DNA of 64,000 nt, taken from positions 1 through 64,000 of the forward strand of contig JADGJL010000028.1 of assembly GCA_027600665.1 (NCBI GenBank), given 5' to 3'. This document shows positions 1-11,563 of this stretch, piece after piece. The position numbers and the translations under genes are program-made. How positions within the stretch are numbered: position 1 is the stretch's first letter; each line of letters starts with the position of its first letter. The stretch comes from Irineochytrium annulatum. Its lineage: Eukaryota; Chytridiomycota; Chytridiomycetes; Chytridiales; Chytridiaceae. The notes under the pieces are model-generated. The model was not told the origin of the DNA and did no database searches. It worked only from the letters and a program-made list of their open reading frames with translations.

Positions 1-3000
1 GCTTAGCAGCTTGGAGCTGCAAAATCCTCTTTTCAACCGTGCTCTTGATCGTCAGCTTGTAAACCGTCACCTCCTTCGTTTGCCCGAATCTAGAAACCAC
101 GCATACTGATGTTAAGATCAACGAGCCGGAAGAAAGCCCCCATACCGGTGCACGCGGTCAATCGCCTGGTTTTCGACGGCGGGGTTCCACCCTGCGATAT
201 ACATTATGAGTCCTACCTCCTATCAACGTCAGCTACCTACAAGGGTCCATAATGACAACGCGATTCGCCACGGTCAAGTTGAGCCCGAGCGCACCGCACT
301 TCAGGGACACGAGAATAACTTTGATGTTGTGGAACTTGCGGAACCGCTTCAACGCTGGCAAAGTAGTACTGGGTTACCTACATGAATGATACGAAAAAAA
401 AAAAGAAAAAAAGAAATGAACCTTCATCCCTTTCGGTTGCTGACATCTTGCCGTCGTACCTAGTAGTTACGTCAGAGAGAGCACAATGGCAGCACGCCGT
501 ACCGCTCAAATAAAAAGTTCTTCTCCCTGAGGGGCGTCTCGCACAGGTCGAGCATCTTTCGGAACTGCGAGAAGACGATAACTTTGTCATTGCGATGGTT
601 CATTCGAATGTCGTCCATGATCCACATAAGTCTGGCGGCAAAGGCGTTAGTTAAACCTTGAACGGAAAAAATATGCGGACTCATTGGTCTTCGAGCTTCC
701 GATGAAGGCGTCCGGTTCAGCACCCACTCCATCGGCCGCATCGTCCTTCTCCTCCTCGGGAGCTTCCCCTTCCCGCGTTTCAAGGCGACCGTATTTCCTC
801 ATGGCCTCCTTAACGGAAATGATGGCGCTGATGGCGAACTCGCCACGGCACTCTGGGCACCTGCTCTCCCTGCTCTCCGATAACGACTTCAAGCAGTCTT
901 TACAATACGTATGCCCGCATTTAGGTATAATCATCGGGTTGATCGTCCTATGTGATTATATTAGTCCGGAGGAATCATCGAGAAAACTAACTCGTCAAGG
1001 CATATTGGACAGTCGTCGGCGGGGCCATCTTCCTCCCACTTCTCCAATAGACGAAGTACCACCTCGGGGGCCATCTCGAGCGCCGCCTCCATCGCGGTTC
1101 GGCGCCGATCCTCCTCTAGCTTAATCTCCTCGAGCTCCTCGGGGGTCAGTCTCGAAAAATCGTTGGCGACCAGGCTGGGGTGGCAACAGGCCTGACGAAG
1201 GCGTAGGAGAAGAACCAAAACATTGGTATAGTTCTTCATAACTGTGTTTTCGACGACATATTTGTTGACCCTGAGACGGATCCTCTCCTCCAGACTTTGG
1301 TAAAATTCCTGCTCCTCGGGTGAAAACGTGATTTCGCGCTGTTGAATAGTCTTCTGTGGTAACGGGATAATTGGCTCGCCGTCAATAACAGTTGACTTCA
1401 GGCGCCGCAAGCAAATCGCTGCAGTTAGAAAGCCAGGTTATGTCTATCAAGTATTTGAGGGAATACGGGCAGTACCTTTCATCAGCACTTGAATACGCTC
1501 GACCGCCCCTTCGGGCGCCTCACCACCGAGAACAGTCATGATTTGATTGCGAAACTTATCCCATCCATTATACGGCTTAACTCTAAGAAAATTAATCAGA
1601 GCCCAAAGGTCCTCAATCGTGTTCTGCAGAATACTATTAGAGTTTGCCCGCTCTAAAAGGACTCAATGCGAAAGTAAATACCTGAAACGGTGTCCCCGTT
1701 AAACACCACCGCACCTCCGCCTGAAGCTCCGATGCCGCCTTGCGCTGTCGGCCAAATCTGTTTTTGATGTTGTGGGCCTTATGTGTGGGTCAGTCCACCC
1801 ATAGAAGATAAGGTACGACCTCGTCCAAGACCACGCGCCACCAGCGCGTCTTAAGCAATGGTCCCTTATTCTTTTCGATGTACGCCGCGTCAGCCTCCGG
1901 TTCATCCGTATCTTCTGCGCCGTTCTTGTTTTTCCGCCCTCTTTTCTTCTTCGGAAGCCTTGGGTATTCCGTGAGAAGGGTGCCGTACGTGGTGATGACA
2001 ACGGCGTAGTATCTAAAATCCTTTGCCTGCATAGATTTAGGCAACGACAACATCCGCGCGACGAAAAAAGTAGTGGTTACCTTGCTTTTTTCCTTCCCAT
2101 GATAGACTAAGACTTTGAGCTTGTCCCGCTTGTCCCTACCCACGCGGGTCGCAATCTCCTCCTGCCACTGATAGATTAAGCTCGTCGGCGCGACAATCAG
2201 CGTTGTGGCTTGGGCGTCGTACTTATCACAATTATGCTGATAGTCGTCAGCTTTCGGGGACGGATTTAATAGCATCAAAGCGATCGTTTGCATCGTCTAA
2301 CCGAGTATGTCAGAGCCGCACAACAGCGTGCGGTAAAAGAGAGTCAACCTTTCCAAGGCCCATATCGTCTGCCAAAATGCCTCCACGGTTACATCCGCGC
2401 TCCTGATTTATCCTGTGAAGGTGGTAGCCCAACAAGATGAATAAGGAACCGAAGGCTCAAACAACATATTCAACACCGACATCCATTCAACTCCGAGCTT
2501 CTGGTGCTCGAGCAGTTGCACCGTCATTGCCTTCGGCGAATCGATCCGGTGCTCAGGCGGCGTTGTTAAGTCAAGATTCGTGGCGGCGTTGAGTAACAAT
2601 CTCTCGAGCATCTTCTGCTGCTCGCCAGATTGCTCTTCAGGTTCGGATTCAACCCGAACGTCGACCCTGGGCTTGAATAAGCCGAGAGGCGGCTGAACTT
2701 GCGGACTTCGCTCGCTAGCCGCGATCGCGCCGACATCCTCAGGCTCATATAGCACCGGAGCAGGTTTCTTGTTTGACCGGATAGTATTGGTCGACTGCAG
2801 GCGCACAGTGGAAGTGCTGGCGCCGGTGGTCAGCAACTGAGGTGGGGTCGGACGGGCGGTTTCCACCATGCCCGAGTCATCGCTCTCCGGCTCTAGCAAG
2901 CTGGCTCTGTGCGGCGTGATGTTCGAGGGAGTAGCGTGGGCGAAAAGATTGGGAAACCGAGCGGGCACTGTCAGCGCGGTCAATGGTGTCACTTCATCAT

Positions 3001-3267
3001 CGGTCTCATCGTCTGATGCGGCAAGCAACGTCACTTTCCTCTTGAGGGCGTAATGTGCGTGAGGGACGGCTGCATTCTCGAACCCACCTGCGACTGCGGC
3101 GGCTCGGCCGGGGGCGGATCATCGTCCCTCTTCCGTTTCTGAGAACTCTGTCGTCCAGCGATCGGAGGTTGGTACGGAGGGCGGTCAAGAGAATCGATAT
3201 TGAAAATGTCGTCCATTAATTCGTCCAGGGCATTGCGGGTCGGCATCTTGGCAGGCGGTGCGGGCAT
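1..3267 (-). CDS. SNF2-family DNA translocase with embedded RING finger (ULS1/RAD16/RAD5-like), C-terminus cut off
   Basis: A nuclear Swi2/Snf2 ATPase with a RING finger between its two helicase lobes, the layout of ULS1, RAD16 and RAD5, which couple DNA translocation to ubiquitin ligation. Walker A GILADDMGLGK lies near 2340-2400 and is followed across an intron by MQTIALMLL. The DEAH box is split by an intron: DE near 1815 joins AHNIKNR near 1770. TGTP follows near 1690. The RING reads CPICLDE (near 985-1010), then PKCGHTYCKDC and CPECR (to about 860); an intron with a GTTAGT donor restores its frame. The second lobe continues to base 1 with RFGQTKEVTVYKL, so the stop lies outside the window. 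The start is ATG 3267 or 3246. An acidic, Ser/Pro-rich N-terminus of roughly 250 residues precedes the ATPase. The lack of a HIRAN domain in the visible N-terminus favours ULS1 or RAD16 over RAD5. The class is certain; the exact orthologue is inferred. Confidence 0.9.
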
Positions 3268-3774
3268 CAACGAAGGATGTCCACAGCAGCCGCAGGTCAG
3301 TAAGCCGCAGGCTGGCCACGGAAGTCCGATCTGTCAAAGAAAGTGGATGTTAACATTCCATATGGCAAGCAGTCCAAATCTCTTGCCATAACGGCATCAG
3401 AGGGTATGTATTACAGCCGGCATAAAACTAATCGAATGCCTCGATTTAACTTTCGACACACAGCAGTTGTAACTCTAACTGAAAATATGCATTGCATCGA
3501 CGGTGACATTCGCGTACCCGCAGTTAGAGATATACTTTCAATAGTCTTTAACGTGTATATATAACATGTAGTCATCGTATGTGTTTCGAGTGAATCAACC
3601 ATTTTCTGGCGAGGGCTTTTTTTCTCTTCTGCCAACGTCACGATCGCGTCCCGACTACCTTTCGCTCGCGGCCCGCGCATCAACTACGGCCTCATCCGAT
3701 ACGGCGTCCTGATTTCAGCTCAATCCCGCGTTCCGTCGTCCCATCCGCGGACTTTTGCAACTGACTCCAACATA
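3268..3774. other. Divergent intergenic region between the SNF2/RING gene and leucyl-tRNA synthetase
   Basis: About 500 bases separate two divergent start codons. The middle (about 3380-3560) is AT-richer than the flanking genes. I see no convincing reading frame; the region presumably holds both promoters and 5' UTRs. Confidence 0.5.
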
Positions 3775-6700
3775 ATGGCGGACGCCCCAAAATCCGTAAG
3801 CCCTTCAGGATCGCGTTCGGTTCTCCCCGCGCTCGTGGCTCTGAGCCTGTTCTTCAACAGTTTGCCAAGCTCCACGCCCTGCAGGAGATTGAGAAACGCG
3901 CGCAGAAGAAATGGAACGACCTGAAAGTGTTCGAGGTCGAGGCGCCAGTGAACAAGACGAACGTTGAGGTGCCCAAGTTCATGGCCACCTTCCCGTTTCC
4001 GTATATGAATGGTCGTCTCCACGTGGGGCACACGTTCACGGTCTCAAAGGCAGAGTTTGCGTGTGCGTACGAGAGGCTTAAGGGGAAGAGAGCTCTGTTC
4101 CCCTTCGGCTTCCACTGCTCTGGTATGCCAATCAAAGCATGCGCCGACAAGTTGAAGAGGGAGGTTGAGATTTTTGGGAAGAACTTTGAAAAGTTTGTCG
4201 GTGAGTTCTTATGCTTTCCTCACTTCCTATCTTTTGCCTTAACGTGGAAGATAGACGAGCCAGCAGAACCGGAAACGCCCCCTGAACCTGTTCAGAAGTC
4301 GGACGCGCCGGTAGATCCAACAAAGGTCGTGAAGAAGGTTGGCATCATTTACCTTTTATTCGTTGTCCTAACTTCACCTTCTAGCATGGCAAAGCCGCTT
4401 CTAAGAACACGGGGTTGAAGTGGCAATTCCAGATTATGCGAACAATGGACGTTCCTAACGAGGAAATTCATAAATTTGCGGACCCCGAATACTGGCTTTC
4501 CTACTTCCCTCCGCGGGTGATGGTGCGTTTCGTAAGCACCAACTCCTGTTTCTGAGATGCTTGTTGTCAGGATGATCTGAAGGCCTTGGGTGTACATGTC
4601 GATTGGAGGCGGTCGTTCATTACTACCGATACCAACCCATACTTCGACTCCTTCGTCCGGTGGCAGTTCAACGTCCTGAAATCGCTCCCCAAGCCTAAGG
4701 TCAAATTTGGCGAGCGCTACACCATCTACTCTCCCCTCGACGGGCAGGCGTGTATGGACCACGACCGCTCCTCGGGTGAGGGTGTTGGTGTCCAGGAGTA
4801 TACCTGCATCAAGCTTGAGGTCCTGATGGATGACCTGAAGTCTGTCCCCGTCGAGAGCCGGGACAAGGTTAAGGACGTGCCGGTCGGCCAAAAGCTGACG
4901 AGTAAGGAGGTCTTAGCCGCCCTGAAGGGGAAGAAGCTTTTCCTCGTTGCCGCTACCCTGAGGCCGGAGACCATGTACGGTCAAACGAACTGCTATGTCG
5001 GCGTGGACCTCGAGTACGGGATTTACGAGGCGAACGATAAGGAGGCCTACGTCTGTACGGAGCGGTCGGCGAAAAACATGGCCTTCCAGAGCCTTTTTAA
5101 GGAGAGGGGTAGTCTAGTTAAGCTTGCCGCCCTGAAGGGCTCGGACTTGATCGGTGTGCCGCTGAAGGCGCCGCTGGCGCAGTTTCCAAAGGTGTATACC
5201 CTGCCGATGGAGGGCGTTCTCGCAACAAAGGTGCGCGCTGATATCTTTCTCCTTCGTGCTTGCGCCTTTTCTTACCTCGTAAAACAGGGGACCGGCGTTG
5301 TCACGTCTGTGCCATCGGACTCACCGGACGATTACATCACGATGCAAGATTTGATAAAGAAGGCGGCGTACTACAATGTACAATCGAAATGGGTAGAGCC
5401 CTTCATGCCGCCGAAGCCGATTATCCAGACGCCGAATTACGGGAACCTCGCCGCGGTCACTGCGGTCGAGAAGCTTAAGATTCGCAGTCAAAAGGATAAG
5501 GTTCAGCTCGCAGAGGCGAAGGAGCTTGTCTACAAGGAAGGTTTTTATAGCGGCGTAATGCTTGTCGGACCTCAGAAGGGAAAGTGAGTACCGCTTTTTA
5601 CGGACGGGCTGTATGGGGAGACGATGAGACAAATTAAATCAATAACTTTCGTTCTTCTGAACAATACTGCGGAGAAATTTGAGGCTGATCCCTAATATTA
5701 CCTTTCGATTTGAATATCCTGTTTCTTTTTCTTTTTTTTTTTGGTGTTGAGGTTATCTTTGTTTTAACCCTTCACCTTCCTGCTAGACCCGTGCAAGAGG
5801 CGAAGCCGGTTATCCGCGAGATGTTGATTAAGGAAGGGCTGGGCTTTGCTTATTGCGAACCCGAAGGCGTTGTCATTAGCCGTAGTGGAGACGAGTGCGT
5901 CGTTACTCTTGCGGACCAATGGTATATCGACTACGGCGAAGAAGAATGGAGGGCAACGACGGAGAGGTGCTTGGCGAAGATGGACACCTTCGCGCAAGAG
6001 ACACGAAACGCCTTCGAAAAAACCCTCGGGTGGCTGAACAACTGGGCCTGCTCACGGAGCTTCGGTCTCGGTTCCCGCATCCCCTGGGACCCGCAATACC
6101 TCGTCGAGTCTCTATCGGACTCCACGATTTACATGGCATACTACACCGTGTGCCACATTCTCCAGGGAGCGGTTGATGGCTCGAAACCAAATCCGGCTTT
6201 CAAAATCGATGCTGCCGATATGACCGACGAGGTGTGGAGTCACGTTCTGTTAGACAAGCCGGCACCGAAGAAAACGAAGATTTCGAAGGAAACCCTGGCT
6301 CTGATGAAGCGTGAATTCAATTACTTTTACCCGTTGGACCTGCGAGTTTCTGGAAAGGATCTTGTCCCGAATCACTTGACGTTCTTTTTGTACAACCACA
6401 CCGCTATTTTCCCGGAGAAGCATTGGCCCCGGGGAGTGCGATCGAACGGCCATCTGCTGCTCGACTCGGAGAAAATGTCGAAGTCGACCGGAAACTTCTT
6501 GACGCTTGCGGAGTCCATTGCGCGATACGGTGCTGACGCCACGCGATTTGCTATAGCCGACGCCGGTGACGGCCTTGACGATGCCAACTTCCTACATAAG
6601 ACGGCCGATGACGCCGTCCTCAAACTCTTTACCGAGAAGGAATGGTGCGAGGAGCTTATCGCTGAGCTTAACAAGGGCGAGCAGAAGCCGCGGACCGGCA

Positions 6701-7685
6701 AATACTCGTGGAACGATCGCGTTTTCGACGCCGAGATGTCTAAGATCTGCATCGAGGCGGATCGCGCGTACGGTGGCATGCAGTACAAGGCCGCTTTGAA
6801 ACTTGCGTTCTACAACCTCCAAGCCGCCAAATCGGAGTACCGTAAGGCTACGTTACCGCTAAACACCAACACTATCAGTCCCATAACGGTGGATGGGGAG
6901 AGCTACGAGGGCTATCACAAGGACGTTATCACCAGGTTTTTGGAAATACAGGCCCTGCTGCTGGCGCCGATAACACCGCACTGGAGCGAATACATCTGGA
7001 GCGAGCTGCTGAAGAAGGTACTAAGTTTCATTTCATCTGTGCGAATGGCGCTTACTCTTACCGTGTTCTAGCCCAAATCGATTCAACTCGCTGTCTGGCC
7101 CGAACCTAAGCAACCGGTTGACGAGGGCATTCTTTCCGCCGCTCAATATATCCGCGACGTGATCTACCGGGTCCGCGCGGGAGAGGATCTTGCTGCGAAG
7201 AAACGGGCGAAGGCCCAGCAGAAGGCCGGCAAGGGTGCTGCCGCTGCCGCGCCACCTCCTACCGGCCCGCGAAAATTAACGATCGTTTGGGCGGCGAATT
7301 TCCCAGAATGGCAGGATGCCTGCATGGTGGCGCTGCGGGGTATGTTTGATGCATCTACGGGGACGTTCGATAAGGAAGTCCCAGAAGCGTTGAAGAAGGA
7401 CAAGAACGCTCAAGCGTTCATTTCGTTAATGAAGGTTAGACATCTGTTAGTCTTCGCCTTTTAACAATTTAACAGCGTAACGTGGCTGAGAAAGGCCCAT
7501 CGGCGCTGGAGCGCGCACTTGCCTTTGATGAGGTTGAGACTTTAAACGCGAACAAAGACTTCATTCGGAGAGATCTTGCGACTTTGAAAGTGGAAACTGT
7601 CGAGATTCTGTCGAAGGATCAAGCGCCGGCGGATCTGGATGTTAGCAAGGCCGTACCTGGGGAACCGGCTTACCGTCTGGCTTAA
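3775..7685 (+). CDS. CDC60: Leucyl-tRNA synthetase, cytosolic
   Basis: Class I aminoacyl-tRNA synthetase that charges tRNA-Leu for cytosolic translation. The start is ATG 3775 (MADAPKS), with an intron at 3796-3860 leading into [18 protein letters not shown], as in eukaryotic cytosolic LeuRS. The HIGH signature is HVGH near 4019 in the context [13 protein letters not shown]. The editing domain (CP1) covers about 4740-5300, with the [12 protein letters not shown] motif near 4957. KMSKS is intact in EKMSKSTGN near 6470. Introns fall near 4200, 4340, 4520, 5230, 5590-5785, 7018 and 7433. The protein ends PAYRLA at TAA 7683-7685, for a length of roughly 1,080-1,100 residues, typical of the archaeal/eukaryotic form. 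A separate mitochondrial enzyme would be expected elsewhere. Its promoter region is shared with the divergent SNF2/RING gene. Confidence 0.96.
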
Positions 7686-8282
7686 AAAAAGACTTTCCGT
7701 TTCGTCATTTTTCAGTGATCTTCCTGTAATCTCTTTGGGTGACACTTGATGTGCATAACAAGAGTAAAATATTATATTTTAATCTGCTTTAACCTTTTCC
7801 AAACATAATCAACATTAGGTCGTTCTGGTCTTATGAGTGACAGGGTAGTCCGCGCGCTAAATAACGAATAGATTTGAGCCTAGAAGTTGCAGAACCCACA
7901 CATCAACGTGAATTAAGCAAAGAAAACGGTACCCTGCTTAAAAAGGGGCAAGAATTGCTGAGGAACGGAACAACTACACCGCCGGAATGGAGAGTTGCAC
8001 ACTTAGGGAAGCAAGTATACAATTATACGTCAGGAGCAGAAAAGGGTAGACAACCCATCGTACATTTGAACAGAGAAACATTGAAAGTACGAACCCAGAA
8101 GATTGAAGAACAATAGATACCATCAAATGAATTATAAATAGGAAGAAAGAATATTGATTTTTGAAGACAAGCTTCAGGAGTGCTGTGAACGTTGACCGAG
8201 AAGGGATCGTATAATTCCGCTGATAATGACCGGGCCATCACCGCGAAATAGGATCCGCAACTCTAACCCGAAATTACCTCAC
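7686..8282. other. AT-rich intergenic stretch with a short ATG-less open frame
   Basis: Nearly 600 bases between two convergent genes, clearly AT-richer than its neighbours. A + strand frame is open at about 7874-8116 for roughly 80 codons with a Lys/Glu-rich translation. It has no ATG near its beginning and no motif I recognise. It could be a relic exon of a mobile element or chance. The first ~150 bases are likely 3' UTR of leucyl-tRNA synthetase. Confidence 0.4.
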
Positions 8283-10935
8283 TCATCCAACCCCCTCAAA
8301 GGTCAGTAGCGAGTCACAAAAGTCCATCAAGGACTCCCCACCAACGACCACGTCCTTATACCCAACGGCAGGTTCGGCGGCGGCAGCCGTCGTAACCTCC
8401 CACACACCCTCCACCTTGAGGGAGACCCGACCTCTCGCCTCCACCACCATGTCGCGAACGCATGCCACCCAGTCCGCGTTGCAACCCAAGAGCTCCATAA
8501 AAGTTTTGTTACCTTCGAGCGCCTCCACGTCCGTCTTCAGCGCGGACGAGCTGCGGAGGGCGCAAAGCCCAACAAGGTCCGCCAACCCCGCGCGTCTCGC
8601 CAGTCCGGCGAGGCGAGATGAACGCTCGGCGTCGCCCGTGACCGCGGCCACCACGCGTCGCGCACCCTCGACGACGGTCGGCTCGGCCGATCTACGGCCC
8701 GGCGAAGAACGGAGGACAATAGCAGCGAGCCCCGCGCATGCGTCAAGGAGATCATTCCGAGCTTCGTTGACCGCGATGTCGCAATTCCGGCCAAACTCCG
8801 TCCGTCCGGCCTGCCAGCACTCGAGGTCGCGCTCGATCATTGCGAGGACCCTAGTGTTCGAGCCGGCTTCGCGGGCGGCTTGGAGGAGACTCGACAGGGA
8901 CGCAAATCGTTCTAGAAAGCGCGTACCACTGACGTCGAGGTCGGAAGGCGGCAGGAACGCCGGCCGTTCGGTCAAAAAAGCGGAAAGGTTGTCGAGGCAG
9001 ACACACTGGAGCCACAGATCGTGGGCGGACGTACCGCACGCGGCGTCTCGAAGGCGGAGCTGAGAGAGCCGAGCCGCCATCGCGTTGAAGATAGAAGCCG
9101 CATGACTATCACCATTGGCTGTGTCGTGGCGTGTTAAAAAACCGCGTCCGTTTTTCCTCGAACGCAAGACCTTGCGACGCACCTTTTGCGTATATACCCA
9201 GCAACATGAGCGCCTGAACTAAACCCGCCGTCGAAGCGATATCACCTCCCGGCTCCTGAAAGACGGCAACGCGAGCCATTTTGTAGTAGGCGGACGCGAG
9301 TGCGCGAGACGCGGCCGCTGCCGAGAAGAAACACGCATACGCGCACGATGCATACCTTGAACAAATTCGACGCGGTTCGTTAAAAAACTCTCATCGGCTT
9401 TCAAGACGTTGCCGCATACCTTAAAACTCGTGGCGCTGAATGCAGCGTCGTGATCAACTTCCGCAAATCAACAAACTCGAGTAGCATCGGCCCGTTTTCT
9501 GCAACGCAATTCGCCAAAATGGCACTTGCGCCCTCAATTGAGTCGAAGTCGTCACCCACGCCGCAGCGTGGCGTCTCCTCGACCTCGACCTCGCCACACG
9601 TCGGATCGACCATCCACCCCGACACCTCGAACGAGGCCGCGAGGTCGTCCACGAACGCCGGGGTCAAATCGCACGGCTCCCACGCGACGACGCTTCTCGA
9701 GCTCTCTTCCGACATCAGCAACGCGCCAACATGGTGGTCCTCGTCAAACGCCCCAGCGTCCGGCGTGCTCACGGGCGATGTCGGGTACGCCAGGCGATAG
9801 CCCGTCGGCAGGCTATAGTCGAGCGTCAGTGACGGCGAAAAGGACGCGCACGAGCCGTCGCTTGACGTCGTAGCACCCCTTGCCCAGAAAGTCATTGGGA
9901 TTGACGTGCCGGCTGACGGCATCGACGACGTGGAGACTGACATCGTTGACGAAGTGGTGGGACTCATCTGTCCGGCCGGCCGTCGCGTTGTTGTGATTGT
10001 GAGCGGCATCGCGATAGAGGCGGGCGCCGCCACCGTTGCTTCTGAATCGGGAGAGGAGGTGGCGACAAGATTCATACGGTGCTCGCAACAGGCGTGGATG
10101 TTCGGACATCGTAGCTTTTTCAGGCGACAAAACTCGCAAGATCTGCGAATAAGAGCGGGAGCATTTGTTAGCGCAAGGATTACATTCGCAAAAACGGAGC
10201 AAAACCCACTCACTTCTTCCTCGGATTAGGCCTCTTCATCCACAAGAATTTCGACTTCTTTGCCACCATCTTGCCGTCCGGCGCAACTGCGTTCCCAGAC
10301 CTGTCCTTCCCACTTATATATCGCCCGAAACCATCCTCCTTCTTCCCGCCGTTCATGTCATCGTCGTCGTCCTTGACGATCGGATCCAGGAAGCTGTCCG
10401 ACACGTACATAGTCGGCGACGCGCACAGGTCGGTAAGCTTCCAGACGGTCAGGCCGGCATCCTGCGCCGGACGCGACCGCTGGCGGCATCGCTTCGTCTT
10501 CGTTGTCGTTGCCGGGCCGAGGATCGCCTTCTTTTTGGCGCGACACGGCACGGGGGAATCTGAGGACCGGGATGTGGGTTGACTGGCCTCCGTGTCGCTC
10601 AGCTGGGTGGTCGACGCATTCAAAGCCCGCGCTGGCACGGTGCACGCGAGGTGCTGCTGCTCGTCGTACGGCACCCAAAGTTGTTCCTGGCGAGACGATA
10701 CTGACGTGGTCTCTACTGGCGGGGAGTGCTGCTTGAGCTGATGCTGAGAGTTGTTCCTCGCAGCGACCGACGCGGCGAGCGCCGAAGTCGCGGCCGCCAA
10801 GGCATGGGCGTGGGCCCTGGCGCGCAGTTCGGTCCATGACGCGGTGTCGTTCGCGATACCTGGCGTGGGGTTTGGTGGTGCTGGCATTGAGGCGTGCTGA
10901 AAGGATTGAGCCATCGCAAGGCAGGCGGTCACCAT
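8283..10935 (-). CDS. Fungal Zn-cluster transcription factor with fungal-specific middle homology domain
   Basis: Likely nuclear DNA-binding regulator; target genes cannot be told. ATG is at 10935 or 10914, followed by an Ala/Gln/Ser-rich region and a basic stretch ending WMKRPNPRKK. An intron at about 10143-10213 joins this to SCEFCRLKKLRC, the first half of a Gal4-type binuclear cluster. The second half, PNIHACCEHRM, lacks canonical cysteines (see findings). An acidic/Ser-Thr-rich linker follows. The downstream exons match the fungal_trans domain: ALASAYYKMARV and LVQALMLLGIYAK near 9190-9320, then AARLSQLRLRD, DLWLQCVCLDNL and PAFLPPSDLDV near 8930-9090, the usual 'WW-x-FxLDR...IxDxDxDV' region. 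Stop is at 8283. Several small introns (near 9410, 9340 and 9120-9180) are needed. The class is well supported by the combined cluster and middle domain; the exon structure is provisional. Confidence 0.82.
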
Positions 10936-11563
10936 GGGGGCAGCCGAAAGCGCGGGCCCGTGGCAGCGACCGCCCGGATTGCGAGGCTCACGGGCCAGTG
11001 GCAGTCGGCGAGGGCCCCTGGCAGTGTCCCAGCCTGGATGAAAACTCCTTATCGGCCCCGCCGGAGGAATGTGGAGAGCGTCCAGCGAGGCACCTGAGTT
11101 GAGTCGGAGGTGTTCAACGGTGTGCGATTGTCGATGGAACGAGGACGTGCTTATCCCGAAGGATCTCACGCTGGGCAGCCAACGACGGAGTTTCTATAAA
11201 TAATATCTCCGCCCTTTTCTTCAAATGCGAAATGCACGGAAATGCGCTGCATGGGGGCGGGACCCTTGTTACCAATTCCGAAAACAATGGCAGGGATGCG
11301 TCCCACCTGGGCGCTCCAGACCTGCGTCGCCCAAAGGAAACTGCACCAGAAAGCACTGCCATCCGGTAGGCAGCAACTCCCACGGTCATGTCATGTGCCA
11401 ATGCGCCAACAACCGAAGGAGGTTGGACAAGAGGGAGGAGTTATTAATAAAAGCAAAAACAAAAAGTATTATACATAGCATCAACCACATATTATTAACA
11501 ACTGCAATTAAAGCCGAACGTCCACGCCTGAAGTTCCACACACAGTCGAACGTCCACGTGCAT
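10936..11563. other. Intergenic region between REC8 and the Zn-cluster factor
   Basis: About 630 bases downstream of REC8 and upstream of the transcription factor, both on the minus strand. An AT-rich patch lies near 11440-11510. Short open frames run on both strands, but none shows a family motif. The region likely holds the REC8 3' UTR and the factor's promoter. Confidence 0.4.

Noticed and set aside
8416..9063. Plus-strand 215-codon frame, Arg/Ser/Pro-rich
   Set aside because: It lies antisense to the fungal_trans domain exons of the Zn-cluster factor; its composition is a shadow of GC-rich coding DNA.
9813..10202. Alternative minus-strand frame after the zinc cluster (129 codons)
   Set aside because: It would place a different sequence after the cluster, but it does not join to the fungal_trans exons, while the other frame does.
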